Below are positions 16,744 through 25,991 of a DNA stretch of 64,000 bases, piece by piece. The position numbers and the translations under genes were made by a program. Position 1 is the stretch's first letter. Each line of letters starts with the position of its first letter. The DNA comes from Spirosoma endbachense (GTDB taxonomy: Bacteria > Bacteroidota > Bacteroidia > Cytophagales > Spirosomataceae): the NCBI RefSeq assembly GCF_010233585.1, contig NZ_CP045997.1, forward strand, positions 8,234,852-8,298,851. The letters are read 5' to 3'. Under the pieces are notes generated by a model. The model had not been told where the DNA came from, did no database searches, and saw only the letters and a program-made list of their open reading frames with translations.

Positions 16744-19700
16744 CTACATATTCCGGCGATACTGTCCGCCTACCGCATAAAGAGCAGTTGATAACTGGCC
16801 TAGCGAGCATACTTTAGATGCTTCCATGAGGCTGTCAAAAATATTGCCATTTGCTAAGGCCGTTGCCTGTAAATTGGCCAGAGCAGTGATCGACTCAGCG
16901 TGGTGGCGTTCCTGAAATGCCCGACACGATTCTACTGCGTACCGTTTTTCGTCATCTGTCGACCGGATCACCTCATTCGGAACGAGGGTTGGCGAGCCAC
17001 TGGAAGCCAGAAATGTATTGACACCTACAATAGGTAGCTGGCCGTTGTGTTTCAGCGTTTCGTAATACATCGACTCTTCCTGTATCTTACTGCGTTGGTA
17101 CATTCGTTCCATAGCGCCCAATACTCCGCCCCGTTCGTTGATCGCCAGAAATTCCTGATAAACAGCCTCCTCGACCAGATCAGTTAATTCGTCAACGACG
17201 AACGAGCCCTGCAACGGATTTTCATTTTTGGTTAACCCAAATTCGCGGTTGATAATCAGTTGGATAGCCATGGCGCGACGCACCGACTCCTCAGTTGGGG
17301 TTGTTATGGCTTCGTCGTAGGCATTGGTATGGAGTGAATTGCAGTTATCGTAAATAGCGAGTAGCGCCTGAAGGGTGGTACGAATGTCGTTGAAGGCAAT
17401 TTCCTGTGCGTGCAGACTCCGCCCCGATGTTTGAATGTGGTATTTGAGTTTCTGGGAGCGTTCGCTGGCTTTGTATTTATTGCGCATCGCTTTCGCCCAG
17501 ATCCGGCGCGCAACACGGCCCAGTACGGTGTATTCCGGGTCCATACCGTTCGAGAAAAAAAACGATAGGTTTGGGGCAAAATCATCTACGTTCATACCTC
17601 GGCTGAGGTAGTATTCAACAAACGTAAAGCCATTGGATAGCGTAAACGCTAACTGTGAGACCGGATTCGCACCCGCTTCCGCAATGTGGTAGCCCGAGAT
17701 TGAAACGGAGTAGAAATTCTGAACACGGTTGTCCGTGAAGTATTGCTGAATGTCGCCCATCATCCGGAGCGCAAACTCCGTCGAAAAAATGCAGGTGTTT
17801 TGTGCCTGATCTTCTTTCAGAATATCGGCCTGTACTGTGCCGCGCACTTTTCGGAGCGTTTCGGCTTTGATTTTTTCGTACACCTCAGGCGGTAACACTT
17901 TATCGCCGGTTGTGCCGAGTAACAGCAGTCCCAGCCCATCATTCCCATCCGGCAATTCGCCCCGGTATCGAACAATCTCAGTCTGAATGTCTGGTGCACC
18001 ATTTGTGGTTCCCTGCTCTTTTAGCCACTTCTCACATTGCTGATCAATGGCTGCGTTCAGGAAAAAAGCCAGTAGCATGGGTGCGGGCCCATTGATCGTC
18101 ATGGAGACCGATGTAGCCGGATCGCAAAGATCGAAACCAGAGTAGAGTTTCTTGGCATCATCGAGCGTGCAAACGCTGACACCTGAGTTGCCGACTTTAC
18201 CGAAAATATCAGGCCGCATGGCCGGATCTTCGCCATAAAGCGTAACGGAGTCAAACGCCGTTGAGAGACGTTTTGCGGGCAGGTCTTTCGACACATAATG
18301 GAATCGTCGGTTCGTGCGCTCGGGGCCACCTTCGCCCGCAAACATCCGCGTAGGATCTTCGCCTTCGCGCTTGAGTGGGAAAACCCCGGCCGCATACGGA
18401 AACTCGCCCGGTACATTTTCGGTCAGTAACCATCTTAACACATCGCCCCAATCGTGGTATTTGGGTAAACTAACTTTCGGTATTTTTAAATGAGACAGTG
18501 TTTCTGAATAGAGCGGTTGCCGAATGACTTTATCCCGAACCGTGAACTCGTAGAACTCGGCCGAATAGCGTTTCTGTACATCGGGCCACTGATGAAGCAA
18601 GTTGCGGCAGTCTGCGCTAAGCCGACTTTCTAAATCGGCATATAGGTTCTGTAATTGGACCTTAAGCGGATTTTCAGGTAAAAGCTTAAGTGTTCCATCA
18701 ATTTGATAGAGCTGTCGCGCCAGCTTCGTCTGATCGTTGACAAAGGCGTTGTAGCGTCTGCTTTCTTCCACAATCTCGGCTAAATACCGCACCCGGTCGG
18801 GCGGAATGATCGGCTGAGGAATCTGGCTCGAATTAGTGCCCGACTCCACGCTCCCTGCGCCGAACTCCATACCTAATAAACCCATCAAACGGTCGAACAG
18901 GGCGTTCATGCCCGGATCATTGAACTGAGACGCAATTGTACCGAGAATGGGAAGTTCATGATCCGGTACGTCCCAGCGGTTGTGATTTCTGCGGTACTGT
19001 TTGCGAACATCCCGAAGTGCATCCAATGATCCGCGTTTATCGAACTTATTGATGGCAATGACATCGGCGAAATCGAGCATATCAATTTTCTCCAACTGGG
19101 TGGCTGCACCATATTCGGCTGTCATTACATACAGCGTTTTATCGGCGTGTTCGGTAATTTCGGTATCTGATTGCCCAATGCCCGATGTCTCAACAATAAT
19201 CAGATCGAATTGGGCGGCCTTACAAATATCGATAGCGTCCTGCACGTGTCGGCTTAGGGCGAGATTCGATTGACGCGTTGCCAGCGAACGCATATATACC
19301 CGGGCCGCCGACCCGGCAGGTAGGCTAATGGCATTCATTCGGATGCGGTCGCCCAGTAAAGCTCCGCCTGTTTTGCGCTTGGAAGGATCTACCGAAATGA
19401 TTGACAGTGTTTTATCCGGAAATGTACGCAGGAAACGGAGCACCAGCTCATCCACCAGCGACGACTTTCCGGCTCCTCCGGTACCGGTAACGCCAAGAAC
19501 TTTTATTGATTGAGTGAATGGCTGAATGAGTGAATGCGGAAATTGGTCGGGTGTATTCTCGGCGGTAGTGATGAGCCGGGCAATTTGATTGGGTGAACCT
19601 GGAGACGCAAGGTTCTCCGGGGTTGGTAATTCAAAATCGCACTGCTTCAGCAGGTGATCGATCATACCCTGAAGCCCCATTGTTCGTCCGTCGTCCGGGG

Positions 19701-20088
19701 AGTAGATACGGGCGATGCCATAAGCCTGTAGTTCGGCAATTTCGGATGGCAGGATTGTGCCACCACCACCGCCAAAAATTTTTATGTGCCCGGCCCCGCG
19801 TTCATTCAGCAGGTCATACATGTATTTGAAAAACTCCAGATGACCGCCCTGATAACTCGTTACAGCAATTCCCTGCACATCTTCCTGAATAGCACAATCG
19901 ACAATTTCGGCAACCGAACGATTATGCCCCAGATGAATAACTTCAGCACCCGATGCCTGCATTAACCGACGCATCAGATTAATGGCAGCATCGTGACCAT
20001 CGAATAGTGAAGCCGCCGTTACAATACGAATTTTATGCGTGAAGGGTGATGATGCAGGCTGCTTGGTTTCCGATCGTTGAGCTATCAT
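16744..20088 (-). CDS. icmF: Fused isobutyryl-CoA mutase (IcmF) with built-in G-protein chaperone
   Basis: Adenosylcobalamin enzyme interconverting isobutyryl-CoA and n-butyryl-CoA. The 1114 residues hold, in order, a B12-binding domain with the cobalt-ligand motif DGHDA (His32), a MeaB-like GTPase with P-loop GTGGAGKS (202-209), a linker, and the large mutase barrel (from about 550) with [21 protein letters not shown] and [14 protein letters not shown]. This order (B12, G-domain, substrate barrel in one chain) defines IcmF and separates it from methylmalonyl-CoA mutase, where the B12 domain is C-terminal. Activity needs exogenous or salvaged B12. A minus-strand TAACTTTG promoter element lies 48 bp upstream. 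Confidence 0.95.
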   Translation of the reverse strand: MIAQRSETKQPASSPFTHKIRIVTAASLFDGHDAAINLMRRLMQASGAEVIHLGHNRSVAEIVDCAIQEDVQGIAVTSYQGGHLEFFKYMYDLLNERGAGHIKIFGGGGGTILPSEIAELQAYGIARIYSPDDGRTMGLQGMIDHLLKQCDFELPTPENLASPGSPNQIARLITTAENTPDQFPHSLIQPFTQSIKVLGVTGTGGAGKSSLVDELVLRFLRTFPDKTLSIISVDPSKRKTGGALLGDRIRMNAISLPAGSAARVYMRSLATRQSNLALSRHVQDAIDICKAAQFDLIIVETSGIGQSDTEITEHADKTLYVMTAEYGAATQLEKIDMLDFADVIAINKFDKRGSLDALRDVRKQYRRNHNRWDVPDHELPILGTIASQFNDPGMNALFDRLMGLLGMEFGAGSVESGTNSSQIPQPIIPPDRVRYLAEIVEESRRYNAFVNDQTKLARQLYQIDGTLKLLPENPLKVQLQNLYADLESRLSADCRNLLHQWPDVQKRYSAEFYEFTVRDKVIRQPLYSETLSHLKIPKVSLPKYHDWGDVLRWLLTENVPGEFPYAAGVFPLKREGEDPTRMFAGEGGPERTNRRFHYVSKDLPAKRLSTAFDSVTLYGEDPAMRPDIFGKVGNSGVSVCTLDDAKKLYSGFDLCDPATSVSMTINGPAPMLLAFFLNAAIDQQCEKWLKEQGTTNGAPDIQTEIVRYRGELPDGNDGLGLLLLGTTGDKVLPPEVYEKIKAETLRKVRGTVQADILKEDQAQNTCIFSTEFALRMMGDIQQYFTDNRVQNFYSVSISGYHIAEAGANPVSQLAFTLSNGFTFVEYYLSRGMNVDDFAPNLSFFFSNGMDPEYTVLGRVARRIWAKAMRNKYKASERSQKLKYHIQTSGRSLHAQEIAFNDIRTTLQALLAIYDNCNSLHTNAYDEAITTPTEESVRRAMAIQLIINREFGLTKNENPLQGSFVVDELTDLVEEAVYQEFLAINERGGVLGAMERMYQRSKIQEESMYYETLKHNGQLPIVGVNTFLASSGSPTLVPNEVIRSTDDEKRYAVESCRAFQERHHAESITALANLQATALANGNIFDSLMEASKVCSLGQLSTALYAVGGQYRRNM

Positions 20089-20135
20089 AGCACAGGCAAG
20101 AATTTATTTATTACTGTTACTTCGTGAAATTGTAC

Positions 20136-20143
20136 CAAAGTTA
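20136..20143 (-). promoter_or_regulatory. -7 promoter element of icmF
   Basis: Read on the minus strand this is TAACTTTG, a full match to TAnnTTTG, 48 bp before the icmF start. No good -33 TTTG lies at the expected distance. Confidence 0.5.
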
Positions 20144-20225
20144 CGAAGCAAATAGGAATCCTTTTTAAGTGAACTTTGCCATGTACCAGGCTTTTGCATA
20201 CTTACTCGTAAGGATAAGAGGTTTT

Positions 20226-20330
20226 CCTGTTTTTAGGACTTTCGCTGCTAAGCGTGCCCCGGTTATTAGGAACATCAACAGTAATCGTGGCACGCTTAGC
20301 AGCGGAAGTCCTGGTTTTATAAAAATCAGG
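20226..20330. terminator. Second (distal) hairpin after aqpZ
   Basis: Arms 20236-20258 and 20289-20311 match at 22 of 23 positions, with outer CCTG/CAGG and poly-T/poly-A flanks (20226-20234, 20321-20330) extending the stem. It lies between icmF and aqpZ, beyond the hairpin at 20340-20427. Confidence 0.6.
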
Positions 20331-20339
20331 CCATAGCGC

Positions 20340-20427
20340 AAAGTTATTCCACCGCTGGATGGCAGACCGTGATTAACTGTTTTGTCAGATAAAATCACGG
20401 TCTGCCATCCAGCGGTGGAATAACTTT
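20340..20427. terminator. 35-bp perfect inverted repeat immediately after aqpZ
   Basis: Arms 20340-20374 and 20393-20427 are exact reverse complements over 35 bp around an 18-nt loop, starting 18 bp after the aqpZ stop on the minus strand. It is the longest perfect stem in the window and could extrude as a cruciform. Confidence 0.7.
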
Positions 20428-20445
20428 AGATCAAAAAAAAGTGCT

Positions 20446-21153
20446 TTATCGTGCTGGAACAGCGTCTTCAAATATACTTTTCCAGGTAAGTGCGGCCAGA
20501 ACCCCGCCAACGATAGGAGCCAGGATGAATAGCCATAATTGTTGTAAGGCCTTACCACCTGCCAGAATAGCTGGTCCAAAACTACGCGCCGGATTGACCG
20601 ACGTACCGGTAACAGGAATCGCTACTAAATGAATAAGTACCAGGGTCAATCCAATGGCTAACCCTGCCATCGTGCTGTTTCCCCATTTAGAGGTCGTGTG
20701 GAAAATGACTAACAGGAACAGGAACGTCATTACAGCTTCCGTTATGAACGCTGATTCAGTATTGTAGGCACCCAGATACCCTTGCCCCCAGCCATTGGAA
20801 CCCAGCGCCCATTCGTTCATCATGAACACAGGCGCACCACTTTGAACAATATATAAGACTGAAGAGGCCAATGTAGCGCCGATCAACTGGGCGACGATGT
20901 AGCCCACGGCATCGTTGATCTTTATTTTACCCGCCACCAACATGGCGATAGTGATTGCCGGATTGATATGGCAACCCGAAATAGGGCCAATGGCATAGGC
21001 CATGACAACGACCGTTAAGCCAAATGCAAACGAGATTCCCAACAAGCCAATTCCCATAGGGCCCGTAGATGAAATGCCGGAAATAACGGCAGCACCACAT
21101 CCCAAAAACACAAGTGAAAAGGTGCCAATTAGTTCAGCCAGATATTTTTTCAT
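20446..21153 (-). CDS. aqpZ: Aquaporin Z (water channel)
   Basis: A six-span MIP-family channel of 235 residues. Both half-helix motifs are present: NPAITIAM and NPARSFGP. The start at 21153 (MKKYLAELIG) is the family N-terminus; an upstream in-frame ATG would add 24 unlikely residues. The Arg after the second NPA is the selectivity-filter Arg. The residues of a water rather than a glycerol channel (His before the first NPA region, no Asp insertion) favour AqpZ. Its 3' end is followed by two long hairpins, and a TTACTTTG promoter-like element (21215-21222, minus) lies upstream. Confidence 0.95.
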   Translation of the reverse strand: MKKYLAELIGTFSLVFLGCGAAVISGISSTGPMGIGLLGISFAFGLTVVVMAYAIGPISGCHINPAITIAMLVAGKIKINDAVGYIVAQLIGATLASSVLYIVQSGAPVFMMNEWALGSNGWGQGYLGAYNTESAFITEAVMTFLFLLVIFHTTSKWGNSTMAGLAIGLTLVLIHLVAIPVTGTSVNPARSFGPAILAGGKALQQLWLFILAPIVGGVLAALTWKSIFEDAVPAR

Positions 21154-21309
21154 AAGATTAACGGTAAATAGTTGAATAAAAACAATACATGGCTTTTGGG
21201 ACGAGAGAATTTGGCAAAGTAACAATTAAAGGAAAAGTATATATAAATTATAGGATATAAGCATAGTCTATCAGCAGGAATGAACACGATTGCTCACACC
21301 TGCGTAAAC

Positions 21310-21339
21310 CCCCATGCTACGGTCAAGCATAGCACGGGG
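21310..21339. terminator. Short hairpin after the FtsX-like permease gene
   Basis: Arms 21310-21319 and 21330-21339 match at 9 of 10 positions, just downstream of the permease stop on the minus strand. Confidence 0.45.
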
Positions 21340-21362
21340 ATTGGCGAAAATCCTGATTTGAT

Positions 21363-22589
21363 TTATTTCTTAAACGCCAGGGCTTTTACCGGTTGAATCC
21401 GATTAATGATGAACGTCGGTAGCCAGAGGGCAAAGGCAATCAGCAAAATCGTTGCGCCATTCAGAGCAAGAATCGTTGGCCAGTCCCAGACGATCGGGAC
21501 ATAATTCATGAAGTAGTTTTTGGGGTCGAGGGGAATCAGTTTGAAGCGATCCTGAATAAAGCAGATTCCCAGTCCAACAACATTGCCAATGAGCAATCCC
21601 CAGCCGACCATGTTCAGCCCAACGAACAAAAACATACGCCGGATAAGTGGATCTGAACCGCCCAGGGCCTTTAATAGACCAATCATTGGTGTTCGCTCCA
21701 TCATCAGAACCAATAACACCGACACCATATTGAAGGAGGCAACAAACGTGATCAGGGCCAGTAAGATCACCATGTTACGGTCGAGCAGTACCATCCAGTC
21801 GAAGAGCGGACGGTACTGATCCGTTACCCGTGTCAGGCGCATATCGGGCGTCATTTCGTCAAAAATGTTGTTGGCCGTGGCATCCAGTTTGTTAAAATCC
21901 TTTACAAAGATCTCATAACTACCGACCGAATCCGGGCCCCACTTGTTCAGGCGTTGAATGAGCCGTATATCGCCCAGCGCAATGGTTTTATCAACCTCTT
22001 CCAGTCCCGTTTCGTAGATGCCCACCACCGTCATTTTACGGGCGCGGGGTGGGTTTCCCAGAAAATAGAGTGGTACGTTCTGACCTACTTTTACCTGTAG
22101 CTGATTGGCCATGTATTGACTGATCAGTAATTGTGTCGATCCCGTTCCGGTATCGGCTCCCACGGTTGGCACGGTGCCGGCTACGATTGAACCATGAAAC
22201 AGATTCCAGTCATAATCTTTGCCTACGCCTTTCAGAACCACGCCTGTCAACTCGTCGCTGGTTTTCAGAATACCTGCTTTCAGGGCAACTGCCTGAATAT
22301 GCTGAACGCCCGGAATCTGGGTGCTATCGCGATAAAGTTTGGTGTTGAGCGCAATGGGCGTTTCCTGATAGGAGCTGTTATTGGTAAATTTACTCGCCTG
22401 CAAATGAGCGCCGAACAGAAATATCTTCTGCTGGATGGTATTTTTGAATCCAAACAATACGGCAAATGCCACGATCAGAATGGATAGACCAAGTGCTATA
22501 CTGATTATCCCGACGCGGGTAACGGTAGCTGAAAAACTGCCCTCAGGTGCGTGACGGACCTTACGAGCCAGAAATATAGGTACGTTCAA
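21363..22589 (-). CDS. ABC transporter permease, LolC/LolE (FtsX-like) type
   Basis: A 408-residue inner-membrane subunit with one N-terminal membrane span (about 27-48), a periplasmic MacB-core-like domain (about 50-265) and three C-terminal spans, the topology of the LolCE/FtsX family. The domain includes VALKAGILK and MVVLLDRNMVILL, followed by TPMIGLLKALGGSD, the cytoplasmic coupling element. Such proteins extract lipoproteins from the inner membrane for outer-membrane transport (known for E. coli); in Bacteroidota the single-gene form is normal. No ATPase gene is adjacent. Confidence 0.85.
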   Translation of the reverse strand: MNVPIFLARKVRHAPEGSFSATVTRVGIISIALGLSILIVAFAVLFGFKNTIQQKIFLFGAHLQASKFTNNSSYQETPIALNTKLYRDSTQIPGVQHIQAVALKAGILKTSDELTGVVLKGVGKDYDWNLFHGSIVAGTVPTVGADTGTGSTQLLISQYMANQLQVKVGQNVPLYFLGNPPRARKMTVVGIYETGLEEVDKTIALGDIRLIQRLNKWGPDSVGSYEIFVKDFNKLDATANNIFDEMTPDMRLTRVTDQYRPLFDWMVLLDRNMVILLALITFVASFNMVSVLLVLMMERTPMIGLLKALGGSDPLIRRMFLFVGLNMVGWGLLIGNVVGLGICFIQDRFKLIPLDPKNYFMNYVPIVWDWPTILALNGATILLIAFALWLPTFIINRIQPVKALAFKK

Positions 22590-22730
22590 AACGGAGTGGT
22601 TAGTCGTTAGTCAAGTGCGTAAACGGAAAAGCCTGGGCAACTAGTGACTGATCACTAACGACGCCTGACCAACAACTGTTTTGTTCTAGTGTGTAAAAGT
22701 AAGAGTTTTACGGAACGCAATTTGTCAATA

Positions 22731-22944
22731 ATGGCTTTATCGCTCTCGCAACGGGGAGATTTGTCTGCTTGTTGGTTCAAATCATCCCTAACTGGCCTTT
22801 GTCTGGTCCTGGGTTTGTCGCTCTTATTTACTAGTTTCCTATATGCCCAATCCAAGGTTCGAATCGATAGCCTGCCTGCCGATGGATTAACCCACTTATT
22901 TTGCTACTTCAGCCATAAAACCCTGAAACTCATTTTCGCAACTT
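22731..22944 (+). pseudogene. Possible remnant of a signal-peptide-bearing sensor gene
   Basis: The frame from ATG 22731 encodes a signal-peptide-like stretch (LTGLCLVLGLSLLFTSFLYAQ) followed by KVRIDSLPADGL, a beginning seen in surface sensor proteins of Cytophagales. It then runs out of frame over the start of namZ. Nothing resembling the rest of a sensor follows. It may instead be a fortuitous open frame; the gap from 22590 to 22944 otherwise holds only an imperfect inverted repeat (about 22600-22675). Confidence 0.3.
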
Positions 22945-24126
22945 ATGAAACACCTTACCCTGATTTTTGCCTATCTGCTCATTGCCGCCTGTAGTCTGCT
23001 CTCAAACGCCTATAGCCAGTCTAGTCAGACAGGGCCCCTCCAGACCGGAGCTGATCAAATGACGCTATATCTGCCCGCCTTACAGGGAAAACGCGTTGGC
23101 ATGGTCGTCAATCATACGTCGCGAATTGGTACGACGCATTTGGTCGATAGTTTGATTGCACGTGGTGTGACGATTAAGACCATTTTTGCGCCGGAGCATG
23201 GATTTCGTGGGGAAGCTACCGATGGCGAGAAAATCAGCAATGGCCGTGATCCACGCACGGGTGTTTTCATCACCTCGTTATATGGCCAGAACCGGAAGCC
23301 ATCGCCCGCCCAGATGGACTCGCTGGATGTAGTCATTTTCGACATTCAGGATGTAGGAACGCGATTTTATACCTACATCAGTACGATGCATTACGTTATG
23401 GAGGCTTGTGCCGAGACGAATAAACCACTCATTGTATTGGACCGTCCGAATCCCAATGGTCACTTCATCGATGGGCCCGTGCTGGACCCGAAATTTAAAT
23501 CATTTGTAGGCATGCACCCAATTCCGGTCGTTCACGGATTGACGGTTGGCGAACTGGCCCGGATGATCAACGGCGAAGGCTGGTTGTCTGGCAGTAAAAC
23601 CTGTAAACTGACCGTAGTGCCTGTCAAAAATTACACGCATCAGACGCCCTATGTGTTGCCGGTACGACCTTCTCCGAACCTGCCGAACCAACAGGCTGTA
23701 TTGCTGTATCCGTCACTCTGCTTTTTTGAAGGAACGGTCGTCAGTGTTGGGCGTGGTACTGACAAACAGTTTCAGGTTATTGGCTCTCCCTACACAAAAT
23801 ATGGTCCATACACATTTACGCCGGTAGACAAACCTGGGGCAATAAACCCACCGCTGGAAGGACTGCTTTGCTATGGGTTGGATTTATCGGCAATTTCTAT
23901 CTCGAAGCAGGAAATGATGCTGAATTATTTCTTCGACTTTTATAAAAAAGCCAGCGATAAAGGTAAGTTTTTCCTGGCCAACGGCGGTATTGACCGACTG
24001 GCTGGCACCGATCAACTTCGGTTGCAGATGATCGCTGGCGTATCGGAAGATAAAATCCGGCAAAGCTGGCAACCAGCGCTGGATGGGTATAAAGTCATGC
24101 GGAAGAAATATGTGCTATACCCCTGA
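22945..24126 (+). CDS. namZ: Exo-beta-N-acetylmuramidase NamZ (DUF1343)
   Basis: Removes terminal N-acetylmuramic acid from peptidoglycan fragments; periplasmic. The 393 residues open with a signal peptide (about 1-24, ...NAYSQ). They then carry the DUF1343 signature: VVNHTSRIG, TIFAPEHGFRGEATDGE (catalytic-site Glu and His), IFDIQDVGTRFYTYISTM, DRPNPNG and GRGTDKQFQVIG. The match is full length. It is 355 bp after the permease and is followed by a long hairpin before guaA. A muramidase near the amidase at 47604 suggests cell-wall recycling or turnover capacity in this genome. Confidence 0.9.
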   Translation: MKHLTLIFAYLLIAACSLLSNAYSQSSQTGPLQTGADQMTLYLPALQGKRVGMVVNHTSRIGTTHLVDSLIARGVTIKTIFAPEHGFRGEATDGEKISNGRDPRTGVFITSLYGQNRKPSPAQMDSLDVVIFDIQDVGTRFYTYISTMHYVMEACAETNKPLIVLDRPNPNGHFIDGPVLDPKFKSFVGMHPIPVVHGLTVGELARMINGEGWLSGSKTCKLTVVPVKNYTHQTPYVLPVRPSPNLPNQQAVLLYPSLCFFEGTVVSVGRGTDKQFQVIGSPYTKYGPYTFTPVDKPGAINPPLEGLLCYGLDLSAISISKQEMMLNYFFDFYKKASDKGKFFLANGGIDRLAGTDQLRLQMIAGVSEDKIRQSWQPALDGYKVMRKKYVLYP

Positions 24127-24133
24127 AAAGAGC

Positions 24134-24201
24134 GAACGAGTGACGGGTGAATGAGCGGAAAACGGCTACCAACTTTTCGTTCTTTCACCCGTCACTCGTT
24201 C
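24134..24201. terminator. Long hairpin between namZ and guaA
   Basis: Arms 24134-24151 and 24184-24201 are a perfect 18-bp inverted repeat, 8 bp after the namZ stop and just upstream of the guaA promoter. Confidence 0.65.
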
Positions 24202-24208
24202 ACATTTG

Positions 24209-24239
24209 TTTGTGGTGCAGGCAAAATGCTCTAACTTTG
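24209..24239 (+). promoter_or_regulatory. Promoter of guaA
   Basis: TTTG at 24209-24212, then exactly 19 bp, then TAACTTTG at 24232-24239. This is a full match to the Bacteroidota consensus and leaves a leader of about 15 nt before the start at 24258. Confidence 0.8.
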
Positions 24240-24257
24240 CATTTTAGAGACCCATCC

Positions 24258-25790
24258 ATGGCCACTGAGCAGATTCTGATTCTGGATTTTGGTTCACAGT
24301 ACACCCAACTTATTGCCCGCCGGGTGCGCGAACTGAACGTTTATTGCGAAATCCATCCGTACAATCACATTCCAACGATTACCTCTGACGTTAAGGGCAT
24401 CATTCTTTCGGGGAGTCCATCATCCGTCCGCGACGCTGATGCACCCGAAGTTCACCTGGCAGCTTTTCGGCATAAACTACCCATTCTGGGCGTATGCTAC
24501 GGAGCTCAATTGCTGGCTCATACGAGCGGTGGTGAGGTGAAAGCATCGGCCATTCGGGAATATGGCCGGGCTAAACTTGGTACTGTCAACAATGATAGTC
24601 CATTGCTCAAAGGTATCGACCAGCACTCACAGGTCTGGATGTCGCATGCCGACACGATCACGAGTGTTCCCGATAATTTCAAGATCATTGCATCGACCGA
24701 TACCGTTCGGGTTGCCGCTTTTCAGGTGGAAGGCGAACCAACGTACGGTATTCAGTTTCACCCCGAAGTGACGCATTCGCTTCAGGGAAAAACGGTCCTC
24801 CACAACTTCGTTGTCGATATTTGCGGCTGTGCGCAGGACTGGACATCGGAGTCCTTCGTTGAATCGACGGTTGCCCAGTTGAAACAGAAAATCGGTGACG
24901 ACAAAGTCGTGCTGGGGCTGTCGGGTGGCGTCGATTCGTCGGTGGCAGCCGTACTCATTCACCAGGCTATCGGCAAGAATTTGTATTGCATTTTTGTTGA
25001 TAACGGTGTTCTGCGCAAAGATGAGTTCTCCGGCGTATTGGAGTCCTACAAAACGCTGGGACTGAACGTGAAAGGTGTTGATGCAAAAGAGCAATTCTAT
25101 ACGGCACTCACTGGATTGACTGATCCTGAAGCAAAGCGGAAAGCCATCGGCAAAACATTTATCGACGTATTCGACCACGAAGCACACCTCATCGAGGGCG
25201 TGTCGTGGTTGGGTCAGGGAACAATCTACCCCGATGTCATTGAATCGGTATCGGTGAAAGGCCCTTCGGCAACGATCAAATCGCACCATAATGTGGGTGG
25301 TTTACCCGAATTTATGAAGTTGAAAGTGGTTGAACCACTCAATACATTGTTTAAAGACGAAGTGCGGTCGGTCGGCCGGACGCTTGGCCTTCCCGAAGCT
25401 ATTCTGGGACGTCATCCATTCCCCGGCCCCGGACTAGCTATTCGCATCCTGGGCGATATCACCCCCGAGAAAGTAGACATCTTACAGCAGGTCGATGCGC
25501 TGTTTATCGACGGTCTGAAGCGTGAAGGCTTATATGACAAAGTTTGGCAGGCAGGCGCTATGTTGCTGCCAGTTCAGTCGGTTGGGGTTATGGGCGACGA
25601 ACGCACTTACGAACGCGTTGTGGCTCTCCGTGCCGTAACGAGCGTAGACGGGATGACGGCAGACTGGGCACATTTACCTTACGAGTTTCTGGCTGATGTC
25701 TCCAACGAAATTATCAACCGGGTCAAAGGGGTAAATCGTGTTGTTTATGACATCTCCTCGAAACCACCCGCAACGATCGAGTGGGAGTAA
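24258..25790 (+). CDS. guaA: GMP synthase (glutamine-hydrolysing)
   Basis: Amidates XMP to GMP using glutamine and ATP. The start at 24258 ([15 protein letters not shown]) fits both the family and the promoter; the open frame continues upstream to 24147 but its first 37 residues are not GuaA-like. Of the 510 residues, 1-195 are the class I glutaminase domain (Cys80 in GVCYGAQ, HPEVTHS). About 205-385 are the ATP pyrophosphatase domain (P-loop [11 protein letters not shown]), and the rest the dimerisation domain ending in PATIEWE, the family C-terminus. It is a single-gene transcript closed by a strong terminator. Confidence 0.98.
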   Translation: MATEQILILDFGSQYTQLIARRVRELNVYCEIHPYNHIPTITSDVKGIILSGSPSSVRDADAPEVHLAAFRHKLPILGVCYGAQLLAHTSGGEVKASAIREYGRAKLGTVNNDSPLLKGIDQHSQVWMSHADTITSVPDNFKIIASTDTVRVAAFQVEGEPTYGIQFHPEVTHSLQGKTVLHNFVVDICGCAQDWTSESFVESTVAQLKQKIGDDKVVLGLSGGVDSSVAAVLIHQAIGKNLYCIFVDNGVLRKDEFSGVLESYKTLGLNVKGVDAKEQFYTALTGLTDPEAKRKAIGKTFIDVFDHEAHLIEGVSWLGQGTIYPDVIESVSVKGPSATIKSHHNVGGLPEFMKLKVVEPLNTLFKDEVRSVGRTLGLPEAILGRHPFPGPGLAIRILGDITPEKVDILQQVDALFIDGLKREGLYDKVWQAGAMLLPVQSVGVMGDERTYERVVALRAVTSVDGMTADWAHLPYEFLADVSNEIINRVKGVNRVVYDISSKPPATIEWE

Positions 25791-25814
25791 TAAAGCTCAC
25801 GAATTGCGATTTGC

Positions 25815-25860
25815 AAAAATGAAAATGCCCGACGTTGGTACGTCGGGCATTTTCATTTTT
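25815..25860 (+). terminator. Intrinsic terminator of guaA
   Basis: A perfect 20-bp stem (25815-25834 with 25841-25860) with a 6-nt loop ends in a T-rich arm. It lies 24 bp after the guaA stop. Confidence 0.9.
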
Positions 25861-25953
25861 AGGACCTATTAACTAAGCGAAAACCGAAAAAATGGTACTC
25901 TATAAAGTATTTTATTGATTTAATGGTCAAAATTAGCCCTCGTATCGAATCCG

Positions 25954-25987
25954 TATTTAGGTTTGCAATTAAGAATTAGTCTAAATA
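25954..25987. promoter_or_regulatory. Candidate iron-regulator site before the siderophore receptor
   Basis: TATTTAG (25954-25960) and CTAAATA (25981-25987) are inverted half-sites 20 bp apart, and the right half overlaps TTAGTCTAA, itself palindromic. The site ends 5 bp before the start of the receptor, a position fitting repression. Fur- and DtxR-type boxes share such TTAG/CTAA halves, but no verified consensus for this group is available here. Confidence 0.3.
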
Positions 25988-25991
25988 AAGT

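Noticed and set aside
24627..25289. A 220-codon minus-strand open frame inside guaA
   Set aside because: GuaA is certain on the other strand, and the antisense product has no recognisable domain.
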